Below, one piece after another: positions 1 to 16,207 of a DNA stretch of 64,000 nt. The position numbers and the translations under genes are program-made. The DNA comes from Litsea cubeba (Eukaryota > Streptophyta > Magnoliopsida > Laurales > Lauraceae): assembly GCA_012931725.1 (NCBI GenBank), contig CM022950.1, forward strand, positions 62,330,450-62,394,449, given 5' to 3'. A model generated the notes under the pieces. It ran no database searches, was not told the origin of the DNA, and saw nothing but the letters and a program-made list of their open reading frames with translations. The first letter of the stretch is position 1. Every line of letters begins with the position of its first letter.

Positions 1-360
1 AAAACACGTAGCACTTACAAGAACATTCAATAAAGAAATTTGTTGGGTTTAGTAGGTCCAGACCAAGTAGGTTCATGGACATGGATATTTTGGTAATTGT
101 ACCGGGGCTTTCTTATTGACTAAGATAGGGTTTCTTAGGGGGTAAGAAAGAGAGCATTATATATATGATGTAATGTGTAACTCATGACAGACAGACAGAT
201 AGACAGAAGAGTGAACCTAAAGGAGAGTCGAGTTTCTTTCCCGTGGACGTAGGCAAGATTGTAGAACCACGTAATTCTCTTGTGTGTGATTGTTTGTCTT
301 GTGTGGTTGTTTGTCCGTTCGATCGCATTGATTCACGTTTCCGCATACACGCGCACAACA
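1..360 (+). mobile_element. 3' portion of a Copia-like LTR, cut by the window edge
   Basis: The stretch ends in ...GCGCACAACA and is followed after two bases by a tRNA-iMet-type primer-binding site (TGGTATCAGAGCC, 363-375). This is the normal order of LTR 3' end then PBS, so the element runs on the plus strand. A TATATATATGATGTAATG segment near 158-176 resembles an LTR promoter/poly(A) area. Blocks such as CCGTGGACGTAGGCA and TTCCGCATACACG recur in diverged form near 36658-36760 and 60477-60575, so the same LTR family is present three times. The 5' end lies outside the window. Confidence 0.7.
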
Positions 361-842
361 AGTGGTATCAGAGCCTAGGATTTACTAGGGTTGGATTGTG
401 CCGCGTTATGATCGACGGATCGGATCAAGAGTATCCGAATTTCTGCACGTCGTTCTTCGTTGCAGGAAATCACATAGATCGGTTCAGATCTCTGGTGGGC
501 CACACGGATCACACGGATCGAATTCCTAATTCGAAACAGAGAAGGGTTCTGCTTGTTCTTGGATTGCTGCTAGAATTGCAGTGAAATAGAGGAGCGGATT
601 GGGTCTGACGCCGTCGCGTGTCTCTGGTTCGCCGCCGCACGTCGCCGGAGAAAGCAGAACGACCACCGTCGTTCACTGCTGTCATCAGAACAGAACAGAA
701 ATCAGAAGGATCAACGCCGCCGTCCCGCCGCTGCGCACTGCGCCATCGCCGGTCCCCGCTGCTGCCATGCCGTCGCCGGAGTCTTCCGCCGTCATCCCGC
801 TGGTGCCGCGCCATCGCCGGAGACAAAGAAGGAAGAAATTAT
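361..842 (+). mobile_element. PBS and start of the internal region of the LTR retrotransposon, truncated
   Basis: The primer-binding site is at 363-375. Downstream, 590-835 is strikingly GC-rich with repeated GCCGCC/GCCGGAG motifs, unlike the AT-rich surroundings. That is common in the leader before gag of plant Copia elements. No gag or pol protein is recognisable: the short reading frames here are low-complexity and overlap on both strands. The element appears cut near 840, where a second LTR-type repeat begins. Confidence 0.5.
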
Positions 843-847
843 TGGGG

Positions 848-1206
848 ATGTGTAACCAAAGTCCCATATCAGCTAGAATTGGAAAAGATCATGGGCATAT
901 AAGTTGGACTAAGTACTCCATTGGTATGAGGCCTTTTGGGTAGAACCTAAGAACAAATCCATGAGGGCTTAGGTTCAAAGTGGACAATATCATATCAATG
1001 TGGAGTTTGTAGTGGTCCACTGTCCTAACAAGTGGTATCAGAGCCCAGGTCCAGACTTAGGCCCAAAGTGGACAATATCATATCAATGTGGAGTTTGTGG
1101 TGGTCCACTGTCCTAACAAGTGGTATCAGAGTCCAGGCCCAGACTTAGGCCCAAAGTGGACAATATCATATCAATGTGGAGTTTGTGGTGGTCCACTGTC
1201 CTAACA
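848..1206 (+). mobile_element. TRIM-like LTR with LTR tail and PBS repeated at 88-bp period
   Basis: The segment starting TGTGTAACCAAAGTCCCATA and ending GTCCTAACA (1030) is directly followed by AGTGGTATCAGAGCC, a PBS. The last part of this LTR plus the PBS is then repeated: AAAGTGGACAATATC occurs at 977, 1065 and 1153 (period 88). A second PBS copy lies at 1119-1131, and the third LTR tail stops at 1206 without a PBS. No coding capacity is visible. Short LTRs and a PBS with no genes fit a terminal-repeat retrotransposon in miniature. The multiplication could be slippage or unequal recombination. Confidence 0.65.
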
Positions 1207-2611
1207 AAATTAACAAGAGAGACAATTATATTAAAAAGATATTTAAGTCGAATGAGAACCACTGGATGAGGTAATTCGACATATTCTTTTTCAATTACAT
1301 CAATTATAAATATAAACCTGTATTGAGTTTTTCTGAAGAGATTTACAATGAATTGTTTAGACTTATTCCCACTACATGTTATTCCATGAGCAACTACCTC
1401 TTTATGCCAGTTTTATGACCCATCATCATATACTAGAACCAATCTTATGACCCTAAATCTTAATATCATGGCTGATTGAGAATGCAATTGAGTCCATAAT
1501 TTAACTCCCATCCCTTTGTCGAAAATGGGGAGAAACATAGACGAGTTTGTATTCGATCTTCTGCTATATTTGCAAAATTGATCTATAACGAAAGAACAAT
1601 AATTTTTATGATAACCAAGCTGGGTGAACACTCGCCCTAAATTAATTAACGAGTTTCCCCGATTTTGCCGTCCTAAATTCTCTATCCTACATCTAAAGGA
1701 GCACATCAATCCTTACTTGAATCTAGCCCATGCTTCGTTTCATTCCATTCTATTTTGATTTTGCACTCAATTTTATACCTCTACCTGCCCTATCCAATGA
1801 ATGCTTAATTACTTGTCATTGATCATTTCAAATGGCTGGAAAACTTCTACAACTTTTAGAAACTTTTCCCCTATTCCCACACTTATCCACTCTATTCTAA
1901 AACTCTTTACATAATTTATAATGAACCACTCATATTTCTCTATAATTCAAGAAAATCAAATAACTTTTTAGACGATCATGATGATGTTCATAACTTCATA
2001 TGAAGCATTAGACCCGTCATTGTGCGTATTATTTATATTCGTTTCCTCTTTTTGTTTGTCTACTATTATAGCTTCTAAAAAAAGAAATAAAGTAAATAAT
2101 TGTCTTCGTCCCGTTTATAAGCAACTTGGATCAGCCAACATGGACTGTTCTTCTCCGTTCTATGTTTTTTCTTCTTTCTAATTGTGTAGTTTCGGGTAAA
2201 CTCATGCATCTTATCCATAGTGGGGCCCACCTATTTGAAATTAAATTTTTTTTCACTATAACATATTTTAGGCCCACAATAAGATGTATCAAGTATAACA
2301 GTACACTTGAATAAAAAAACATAAAAAACTAATATGTTTGTATCTACAATGGAACTCAATTATATAAAATATGAATTACATGTGAAAAAAATGCCCTATG
2401 TGTTGCATGGGATATGAAAAAGATTCAATCTAATATGTTTTGGTCACTGTAAGATTTATCAAGCAATATATACTTGGATAACATGTTATATGAAACAAAA
2501 TATGTTTTACACATGATCAATTTGAGGTGGGACCATATGTGAATAAGATGAAATTTGGTGAGGGCCCATCCAATATGGGTGCATTTATTTTGGGTAATAT
2601 TAATTTTTAAT
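1207..2611. other. AT-rich intergenic DNA with no gene recognised
   Basis: No conserved protein, RNA gene or terminal-repeat element is recognisable here. Reading frames are short and their translations are not family-like. GTGGGGCCCACCTATTTGAAA near 2219 resembles a stretch near 3215 and may be old transposon debris. Confidence 0.4.
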
Positions 2612-2811
2612 AGGTGGGCCTCATTATAAACCCCAAGAGGTAGCTTAGTTGGCTTAAGACCACCGTTAGTACCTAAAAGTTATAGGTTCGAAACTGCACT
2701 ACCATACTGGCACTACTCAGCTCAAAGGATTGAGAGTTGGGAACCCTCCGATAAAATAAAATAAAAAAAAAAAAGAAGAAGAAGAAGAAGAAAAGGTGGG
2801 CCTCATTATAA
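2612..2811. repeat. Target-site duplication pair flanking the SINE
   Basis: The direct repeats at 2612-2629 and 2794-2811 are identical over 18 bp and bracket the SINE body. Length and position are typical of LINE-dependent retroposition. Confidence 0.88.
2630..2793 (+). mobile_element. tRNA-derived SINE with 18-bp target-site duplications
   Basis: The body begins ACCCCAAGAGGTAGCTTAGTTGG. TAGCTTAGTTGG matches an RNA polymerase III box A, and GGTTCGAAACT (2686-2696) matches box B. The element ends in an A-rich tail followed by GAA repeats. The 18-bp sequence AGGTGGGCCTCATTATAA is present exactly at 2612-2629 and again at 2794-2811, which is the expected footprint of target-primed insertion. 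The identical duplications suggest a fairly recent insertion. It lies about 1.4 kb upstream of the CHLI start codon. Confidence 0.88.
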
Positions 2812-4182
2812 GGCCTGACAAATTTCCTGAGTTCAAGCTGTTGGTCACTAATTTTAGATTCTTCAGGCTCAGCTCCAAACTATCATCCATGTAATTAGAT
2901 CCTTAATTCTTAATAGGTGGGCCTTGCTAGACAGTATTAACTGTGAAAATAGATTCTCTAGGGTTCGTACTCAAGAAAACTTCACGAGGCTCTACAGTAA
3001 ACATTCAGAATAAATTGTCCAGCTTCACACTGATAGGTCACGGACCCACTGAAGTGCCTAACAAATATTGTGTTTCATATATGACCAACGTCCCATTGGA
3101 GAGGCCCTTACTTGTTAAAATTTTAACAGTTTAGGGTAATACATACATTAACTATAGTAACTTATTGAAAGGTACAAAGTAGATATCTTGCATTAAAGGA
3201 GTGAAACTACATGACGGGGCCCACCTATTGAAAACCCGAGCCACTCAAAACATACACTCTTTTCGTGGTGCACAGGGTATACCAAATTTTACCATAATAG
3301 GAGTTGATCCCACCGTAAATTTGACCATTTGATTAAAAACATGTGGTTTATGAATGCACCTAAGATTGGGTTAATCACATTTTTAAACAAGAGTAGTAGT
3401 ATAAAATGCACGCAAAAAATGCCCCTCCCAATGGGTCCCACTAATGCATAACAACCATGAGATGCCGTTAGATGGAAGGATCTAGAAGAGACCTACCTAT
3501 ATGCAAAACTTCAACTATCCTAACTCCTTGATTTATGGCCCTAAGGTTTAATAGTTTGGAAAACATCATTTTTTATGATTTCAATCCAAAATGGAGTAAA
3601 AGTTCAATGAATGTCAAATTTGGGCTTTTGACAGTTAATGAGGAATACTGCATGTGAAAAGACCGGATTAGCTCAAGGTGGGATTTACTATCTAAAAAAT
3701 AGGAGTGCAAAAGAGTGAGTTTTTTTTTCTTTGGGTTTGACTCCGATTGAAGTAAAATTTAAACCCCATAAGGGTATTCATTTAGGTGGATTGAGGGTCA
3801 CATGTGTAAGCTTTGCGAACCCAACTATGTGCTTTTGGGGCACAATCATAACCTTTGGATCATAGTCCACTTTCAAAATCCATATAAAATTTTTGGATCC
3901 ACCCCAAAATCCACATCAAAATCCTAAATTTGCCCCAAAATCCAACAACTTATATGTGTCTGCCCCCCAAAAACTAAAACTAAAATCCTGGCAACTTGTA
4001 AACTTATTTGTGTCCTTGGTTTTCTTCAGTCCCTACACTGAAAAGAATCGACCATTCTATCTTCTTATCTTCTCCTCCTCCTATCCCAAACCTTCTTTCT
4101 TCCAACTCCTATTAACCCAACAAAGCCACAAATAGAGAGAGATAGAGAGCACTACACACTCCACAGTCAATCCATCAAACAT
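2812..4182 (+). promoter_or_regulatory. Upstream region and 5' UTR of CHLI
   Basis: No gene is recognised here. The last 150 bases are rich in CT (about 4060-4110) and then contain GAGAGAGATAGAGAG just before the start codon. Such pyrimidine-rich and GA-rich leaders are common in plant 5' UTRs. ATATAAAA at about 3883 is the clearest TATA-like string, but it lies about 300 bp from the ATG, so the transcription start is uncertain. Near 3820-3960, GGATCCACCCCAAAATCC resembles a motif at 28780-28870 in the duplicated block and is probably transposon debris. Confidence 0.45.
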
Positions 4183-5899
4183 ATGGCGGGTGCTTTTAGT
4201 CCCTCTGCACCAGCAGCTTTCTTGCTCTCTTCCTCTTCTTCTTCCTCCTCTTCAACTCTTCCCTGCTTCGCTCATTCACCTCCTCTATGTAAGACCCCAA
4301 AATCTCTCTCCTCTTTGCATTTCTCATATCTATAGAATTTCATTGCTTTCCCCCATTTTTATCAAGAATCTTTTTTTTTTTTCTTTTACTACAGGTCAGA
4401 TCTACGGTAGGAAATGGGGTTTCCATAAACATCTACGAAGTGGGGTTGGTAAGGGACGATCTAATTCCCCTCTTTCAGTTGTAACCAATGTGGCCACCAC
4501 TGAAATCAGCTCTACCGAGCAGCAGGCACGTTTATAATCTTCTTCTTCTTCTTCTTCTTCTTCAACTGAATTATCTACACTTGAACTGTTCATTTCAGTG
4601 AAAAAGGAAGTAACTTTAGATTTAATTACAAGAGCAATCAATTTATTATCAATTCAATTAGTAGTAGAGTAGAAACCCTAGAATTGTGCATTTGTGGAGT
4701 GATTTTTATACTTGGATCTTGAAAGAAAGTTAAAACTTAAACCCTATAGTGGGTTCTTTCTATTAATTTAGGCTGGATTTTGAATGACTATAGTGGGTTC
4801 TTTCAATTAATTTAGGCTGGATTTTGAATGATTAGTGGGTTTTCAGGCACAGAGTCTAGCTGCAAAAGAAAGCCAGCGCCCTGTCTATCCTTTTTCGGCG
4901 ATAGTGGGTCAGGATGAGATGAAGCTCTGCCTTCTGCTAAATGTGATTGACCCAAAGATTGGTGGTGTCATGATCATGGGTGATCGAGGGACGGGGAAAT
5001 CCACCACTGTTAGATCTTTAGTGGACTTACTTCCTGAAATTAAGGTTGTTTCAGGCGATCCCTTTAACTCCGATCCGGAAGATCCAGAGTCCATGGGGGT
5101 GGAAGTTAGAGAGCGCGCGATAAAAGGGGAGAAACTCCCTGTTGTGATATCGAAGATTACCATGGTTGATTTGCCTCTTGGTGCGACCGAGGATCGCGTG
5201 TGTGGCACCATTGATATTGAGAAGGCGCTCACCGAAGGGGTCAAGGCGTTTGAACCTGGCCTCCTCGCTAAAGCGAATAGAGGGATTCTTTATGTTGATG
5301 AGGTTAATCTTTTGGATGATCACCTTGTTGATGTGCTTCTGGATTCTGCCGCATCAGGGTGGAACACGGTTGAACGTGAGGGGATCTCAATTTCACATCC
5401 AGCTCGTTTTATCCTCATTGGTTCAGGAAATCCAGAGGAAGGCGAGCTGAGGCCGCAGCTTCTTGATAGATTTGGAATGCACGCACAGGTCGGGACTGTG
5501 AGGGATGCGGAACTTAGAGTGAAAATTGTTGAGGAGAGGTCGCGATTTGATCGCAATCCAAAGGAGTTCCGAGATTCATACACAGCAGAGCAGGAGAAGC
5601 TCCAACAACAGATTCGTGCAGCTAGGCAGTCTCTCTCCTCTGTTCAGATAGATCATGATCTTCGCGTGAAGATTTCAAAGGTCTGCGCTGAACTGAATGT
5701 TGATGGATTGAGAGGTGACATTGTCTCAAACAGGGCTGCGAAAGCTTTGGCTGCTTTGAAGGGAAGAGACAAAGTAACCACTGAAGATATAGCGACTGTA
5801 ATCCCAAACTGCTTAAGGCACCGTCTTCGAAAGGACCCATTGGAGTCAATTGATTCAGGATTACTTGTCATAGAGAAATTCTATGAGGTGTTTAGCTGA
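4183..5899 (+). CDS. CHLI: Magnesium-chelatase subunit ChlI, chloroplast AAA+ ATPase (3 exons)
   Basis: ChlI is the AAA+ ATPase that, with ChlD and ChlH, inserts Mg2+ into protoporphyrin IX, the first committed step of chlorophyll synthesis in plastids. Exons are placed at 4183-4288, 4395-4525 and 4847-5899 and give 429 aa, close to the usual 420-425. Residues 1-35 are Ser/Ala-rich without acidic residues, as expected of a plastid transit peptide; a TGT codon is split across intron 1. Walker A GDRGTGKS is at 124-131 and Walker B ILYVDE at 226-231. The mature part is strongly conserved (VYPFSAIVGQDEMK, GATEDRVCGTIDIEKAL) and ends in ...EKFYEVFS. Cys107 and Cys198 align with the two cysteines reported to form a thioredoxin-controlled disulfide in Arabidopsis CHLI1, so redox control is likely retained. 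Intron 1 is GT-AG. Intron 2 needs a GC donor to keep frame. No frameshift or stop is seen. Confidence 0.97.
4526..4846 (+). other. CHLI intron 2: probable GC-AG intron with a 44-bp tandem duplication
   Basis: Exon 3 starts in phase 0 after TTTTCAG (4841-4846). The only phase-0 exon 2 end that keeps the conserved NVATTEISSTEQQ segment is CAG|GCACGT at 4525/4526, a GC donor close to the known CAG|GCAAGT type. The nearby GT at 4530-4531 leaves phase 1 and breaks the frame. The intron holds a (CTT)n run at about 4539-4563. It also holds a tandem duplication, 4744-4787 and 4788-4831, with one mismatch, which ends 15 bp before the acceptor. Confidence 0.72.
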
Positions 5900-6172
5900 G
5901 CAAGGTAAGAAATTGTGCCCTTCTTACCTTGGATTTGTTGTTGTCTTTTGATTCCTCTTTTCTTGCTTGTTTCTTTCTTTACATCTGAGATGTTAACAAG
6001 ATATGCAACTTAGATATTAGTTCACGCTGGCATTATTATGAGGTTTAGGTATATTTTGATGTAATTTCTGGAACATTTAAATGTTTCTTTGAAAGGTGAG
6101 GGATTTAGGAAGATTGTTCTATCCCGGCCAGAATTTCACTTTGTAGTTTCTTGCGGTTTTACCATGTACTTT

Positions 6173-6246
6173 GGAATAGTGTAATGTTTCTGATTTACAA
6201 TGGTTGACTCGGAATAGTGTAATGTTTCTGATTTACAATGGTTGAT
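6173..6246. repeat. 38-bp tandem duplication downstream of CHLI
   Basis: GGAATAGTGTAATGTTTCTG begins at 6173 and again at 6211, and both copies continue through GATTTACAATGGTTGA. It lies about 280-350 bp after the CHLI stop, so it may fall in the 3' UTR. Confidence 0.85.
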
Positions 6247-8692
6247 GTTCTCAATTGTTGAGTTCTTGGACTGTTCTGATCACTCACTTGCACTGTACAT
6301 GGCTACTCATCTCTCTCCAATGGGTTCATTATGTTGATGTTTTGCTCTTAGCGAGTGAATTGATATCAAATTAAATCATTGAATTCATATCTCATTTTGG
6401 TTGTAATTTCTATTTCCTAAAATCAAGGGTATGCTTATTTATCATTGAACTTCGACATAATTGATGATACCGTGAGAAGTTGCATTACTGATACTAAATC
6501 TGACAAGCCATTATTTGGGAATTTGGAGTGCTGCAACCCATTGGGCTTCCTTCAATATGGTAACAAAATGCATTTTATGTCTGTTGATCTGCTCAGATGT
6601 GATGCGACGTCCTATATGTTCATCATGAAATATGGCCGAGGTGCATTATCTTTGGTGTGGTAGCCATGAATGACAAGTCACAGTACCATAGTGGACTCTT
6701 TTTGGGGTGGTATGGTAGCCTAAGATGGCAAAGCACTGTGTGCATTAGTGCATTACAATTCCGTAATTTTGAAGGCCAACACAAGACATATAGATAAGTA
6801 AGCTGATTCTAGTTTAATATAACTGTCCTGATAAAATTAGCTTCTTTCAAGGGGATTTTTTTTTTAAGGCACACAGCATTTCCTGATAAAATATGCTTCT
6901 TCCATGGGGATTTTGTTTTAAGATACACATGTCATGTTATAAAAATGTCATTATTAATTTCTGTTAATTTTACTACCTTTAGTTTGCCTTCTTTTTTCCT
7001 TTATTAGATAAATATAACAATGGTCAGGGCAGAAAGTCTAGGGAGGCTAAATTTTTTTACCAGTTCTCCTTGATTCACTGACTTGCTGTGGCAGCATTAC
7101 AAAGATGAGTTGCTTGGTGATACTTGTCTGATCATTCCAGATTTTGCAGTGTCCCTGATGACATGAGTTACCTAATTAAATTACTAGTAGAGATCTGAGG
7201 TATGCACATGGTTTAGTAGAATGGGGCCCTTTTATCCAGTTTCTGCCTTCATGGTCTTGTATTCAAGTGAGTTTTGGGGCCTTCTAATTTCAAAGCTCCC
7301 AGATAACTTCAAATTCCATGTTTGAATGATACTTGTTGACCTAACTGAAGGAAGCCTGTTTAACAAATAGAGCATTTCTTTCATTCCATATTTAAATATC
7401 ATAACTCATCATTTGCTGATATTTAGTGACTACAGGAGACTTTTAATTTGGTGCTTGATTCCCTGCTATCTAGTGGCTCTCAAATTGGTGTCTCATATAG
7501 AAAAATCTCGATTGCTTGTGTAGGATTTTTAGCTCTTATTTGGAGTGGCCCATTCTTAATAATGGTGCAATATATGAAGTTACGAACCTACTTAAGTACA
7601 TGGTGAAATATTATTATTATTATTTTTTGAAATCAAGGCATAACAGTTGTGTCACATTTAACTGTTGCAGCTGCATGGGTTGCAAATTAATGGGCTCTAT
7701 GAACCACATGAGCTCTCTGTATTATTGCTATCTTTCCTTGATGGGGACAGAGAGGGCTATACAGTTAGATTTTTTCAATCTTTTAGTAACATTTGGATGT
7801 CTCACTACTTTATAGTCTCTCTAGGGGCTATTTCCCTTCAAAGAGAGGGATTTCAGATTATTCATTCATCCAAAGCCACTGTTTCCTTGAATTCTTCGAT
7901 TTTGGAGAAAAACTAACCCCCAGAATTAGATGAAATGAGTCAGTTGTTTTTCTCCTAATGAAAAATAAGCTTCCATAAGAAGACACTCTTGATCTTTCTG
8001 ATATTTCAGCTGTTATTTCAGGCATTCATCCACATCTCGGGGTCTCAGCTGGTTTTTCTTGAACCAAAATGCCTACAAAAGGCAGGAAGCAACTGAAATC
8101 TAGACCCTGTTAAAAAGGTTGATAACAAAGAGATGACTTTTAAGGCATAAACAATGTATTTTTCAACCTTTTTTCTTCTGAGAAGAACCTGATATGTTAC
8201 ATCTATTGCCTCATATCTCTTGGTTGTAGGTACCATCTGTACGTTTACAGTTGCGAAGATTTTATACTTCAATTAACTGCTATGGCCAATGGCATCATTT
8301 AGCAAGAATGGTTAAAACTGTTGTGGTTCATAAGATGTAGTTCTTGTAAAACTGACACCCAACCAATCATTGCATAGGGTGCTCTTTTTCTATCAAGCTG
8401 TAAGGGTTTGTTTGCTGGCCCATTGACATATTTGCAGCCTCTTTGGGTAACTGAACTAGAAAGGATTCCAGCACCAAAAGAAGAGGTGTAGTGAGGAAAA
8501 ATATAGTATTTGTCTGAGTGAGAGAACCTAGCTTTAAATAGGGTTGCTGAAAAAATAACTTATAAATTCAGCCCTAGATAAATGGCTTGTTGCTTTTGAT
8601 GTTGATAATTAATATGAAGAATATGTTGGGGGGCCTACTGATCATATTATTTATTAGGCATGCTCACCAAAATATATAAAGAGTCCTGCTAT

Positions 8693-8743
8693 ATGGACTA
8701 ACTCATGGACAGAACCATGGACTAACTCCATGAGTTAGTCCAT
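8693..8743. repeat. Hairpin palindrome built on ATGGACTAACTC
   Basis: 8717-8743 consists of 12-nt arms ATGGACTAACTC and GAGTTAGTCCAT around a 3-nt loop. A further copy of the left arm, ATGGACTAACTCATGGAC, starts at 8693. The arms match exactly. It could be a transposon tip or a fold in a 3' UTR; I cannot decide. Confidence 0.7.
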
Positions 8744-9651
8744 GTAGACTTTTTGATATATAAAAGCTATTGATTTGAGTACTTAAATTGCATTTAGTTC
8801 GGATGAAAGATTGACTATTAGGAAACATATGCATTAAGTCGAACAAATGATGGGAGCAGATCAAGATTTTTTTTCTGGTGGTTTTTTAAATGTTGCTAAA
8901 ACAGCCACCAATACAGGATATATACTAGATTGGTGCTATCCAAGAAGAAAACAGCCAACACCATACTCCCACAACAAACTAAAAAATTAGGGATATTAAC
9001 AAATGAGGAGAAGATGCACCCTCTTTAGCCAACGGATCTGCGCCAAATAATGCAGAACAATGTCCATGGAAAATGTAAAATAGCAGTTCTTGGAGGAATC
9101 TGAAATCAGATACATTAGCTAATATAGTAGAAGCAGAAGCATAGTACTACCTGTAAAGACATGAAACAGCTGAAATATATAAAATTGAAAAATCTTTATG
9201 ATCAGATTTGATCAATAACTAAATTATTGTGTGATCTTCACACTCCTTACAAGCCATCTAATCCTCCTAGTGTCTTATACTATAATATCTGGAAAGAACC
9301 AATCACCAGTCATAACTACATCAGCTCAAAGAAAAAAGAAGAATAACAGGACCTGCGAGGTCCAATCCAAACTTATTAACAGGAAAACAAGGTCTCCTTA
9401 CCTTGCTGTTAAGCTTGCTATTACATTATGATATAATATAATCAAGCCCACGAAGGTCCTAATTTAGAAAAATACAACACTAAATTCAAATGCCCATCTT
9501 ATTGCTTCATTTTTTTGCTCATGAATGGATGGGCAGACCTAATATTTACAAGAGTACAACAAACAAGCAATTTTCAGTTGGAAAACACCAAAAAGAAAAA
9601 TGCTTTTCAAGCTTCTCCCCAGAACAAAAGAAAAATAGATGTCTCCCACGT

Positions 9652-14528
<4,877 letters not shown>

Positions 14529-14591
14529 CAAAATTGAAGAAAGAGAGAGAGAGAGAGGGAGAGCAATGGACCAAAGGGTGCAATGGCTCAA

Positions 14592-15561
14592 AGGGTGTTC
14601 AGGGAAAGCTGGATTGCCTTACTATAACTAGTAATCTAAGTTCAAATTAGTAAATTTAATACATCTTAATTAATTATTTTTAAGTTATTATTTTCAAATC
14701 TCAAGCATTAATTATTTATATTTCACTCGGCCAAATTTACCCTATATTTGACTCGATTGTTTGTCGAGTTGAGGGGACACATTTGGGTCAAAAGTCAATT
14801 AATTGAGTTCTTCAACGTTGGACCGTTTAGACTAGATTCGAAGCCGCTCTATATAGCATTGGGTTACAAGTTACAAGAACCTAGCTTGCAATAAAACTCT
14901 TTGATTTTTTTATATTTGTTTTTCCTTTCGTCCATTCAATTACATATGAATTGATTTACTAGGACGAGATGGCCTAGTAATTATTTCCCATCTTTGTGTA
15001 ATTCTATTTTCTATAAGTGAAAAAGTTAATTGTGCTCATTTTATAAAATTCACCTGTGATATTTACTTTTAAGCATTTATGGAATAATATTCAATTTCTA
15101 TTCTGATGCAAACAAATAGGCTCAATTGCATATTTACCTCAATTGCTCCAACTGGGTCTTGATTCCCATGTCTAATTTTGAATCGACTTCTTAGTTATGT
15201 AGTCCTTAAACCCATTTATCAAACACGTAAAGGATTAACCACTACAGACAATCAATCCGAGAAATATTCCACCACTCGATTTCATCAAAATAATCAAGAT
15301 ACTACTATAGCCAAATAATGAGCAGTTCCATTCATCTCCGAACATGACAAAATTCAATCCTATAAGTAGTGTTAACAATATCAGAAATGTCCAGTGGCAT
15401 CAACTCAATGGTCCACTCCCCTTCTCCATTAATAGCTTATCTACTTCAAAAGCATAGAACAATTATTGGATTTGAAAAATCATCTTTGGCCTTTGTTATT
15501 GTAGGGAGGATCTCTCTCATTTCAGCTTCTTTAGAGAAGAAGATCCTTGGTCCTTTAAACA
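14592..15561 (-). promoter_or_regulatory. Upstream region of the Nudix gene
   Basis: This AT-rich stretch holds no recognisable gene. It must contain the promoter of the minus-strand Nudix gene. Immediately upstream of the chosen start, 14531-14560 is a CT run on the coding strand, typical of plant leaders. I see no unambiguous TATA box. Confidence 0.4.
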
Positions 15562-16174
15562 TATGGGTGCTCATGGATCGGGATAGCAGCCCGCTTTGGG
15601 CCGGGCTTGTTTTTTTTTTTTTTTCTAATTTAGGCCTGTTTAATATAGGCCGGGCTTGAATTCAGTTATAGAGAGCCCAAAGTCCGGCCCAGACCAAATA
15701 TAATAATGGTGTTAGCAAAAAATAATGATGTAGGGATTCCAGCACTAGAAAGTTGAAATTGGGGTGGGGGGGTGCAAAAATTTTCCCTCCAAAATCGGGG
15801 GAAAAATGAGGGAGGGAGAGGGGAAAGTGTGAAAAATCACTAAATTGCCGTTTTTGTCCCATTTTTGTCTTTTTAAAACTTTTACAAAAGCAATGGTAAA
15901 TTGGTCTTTGTCTCTCTACCTCACAAACAAACAAAATCCTGCTTTTTCATTTTTATTCCCCCTACTTTTTTACTTCCCAAACAAGAGGAGGTACCATTAA
16001 TTTTTCCTCCCCTCCATTTTCCTTTCCCCTCAAATTTTTCCTCCCCTCCCCTCCCCCCTTCCCAAACATAGCATTAAACTACCCGGTTTTTAAATTATAA
16101 ACATAACACGGGCTGGGGTTGGACTTCATGTTCTTCAAGCGGGCTGAGCGTGGGCCAGCTAGTTAAGGCCCAAT

Positions 16175-16207
<33 letters not shown>

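Larger units (their letters stand above)
5900..9651. other. Convergent intergenic region between CHLI and the Nudix gene
   Basis: This 3.75-kb stretch must hold both 3' UTRs. No further gene is recognised; reading frames are short and not family-like. Visible structures are a 38-bp tandem duplication at 6173-6246 (unit starts GGAATAGTGTAATG) and a near-perfect hairpin at 8717-8743. The A-rich 8870-9500 stretch has no clear identity. Confidence 0.5.

Noticed and set aside
599..943. GC-rich overlapping reading frames of about 100 codons
   Set aside because: Low-complexity Pro/Arg/Ser translations on both strands within the retrotransposon leader; not conserved proteins.
4909..5849. Minus-strand open frames of 72-111 codons over CHLI
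   Set aside because: They are shadows of the conserved CHLI exon 3 and resemble no family.
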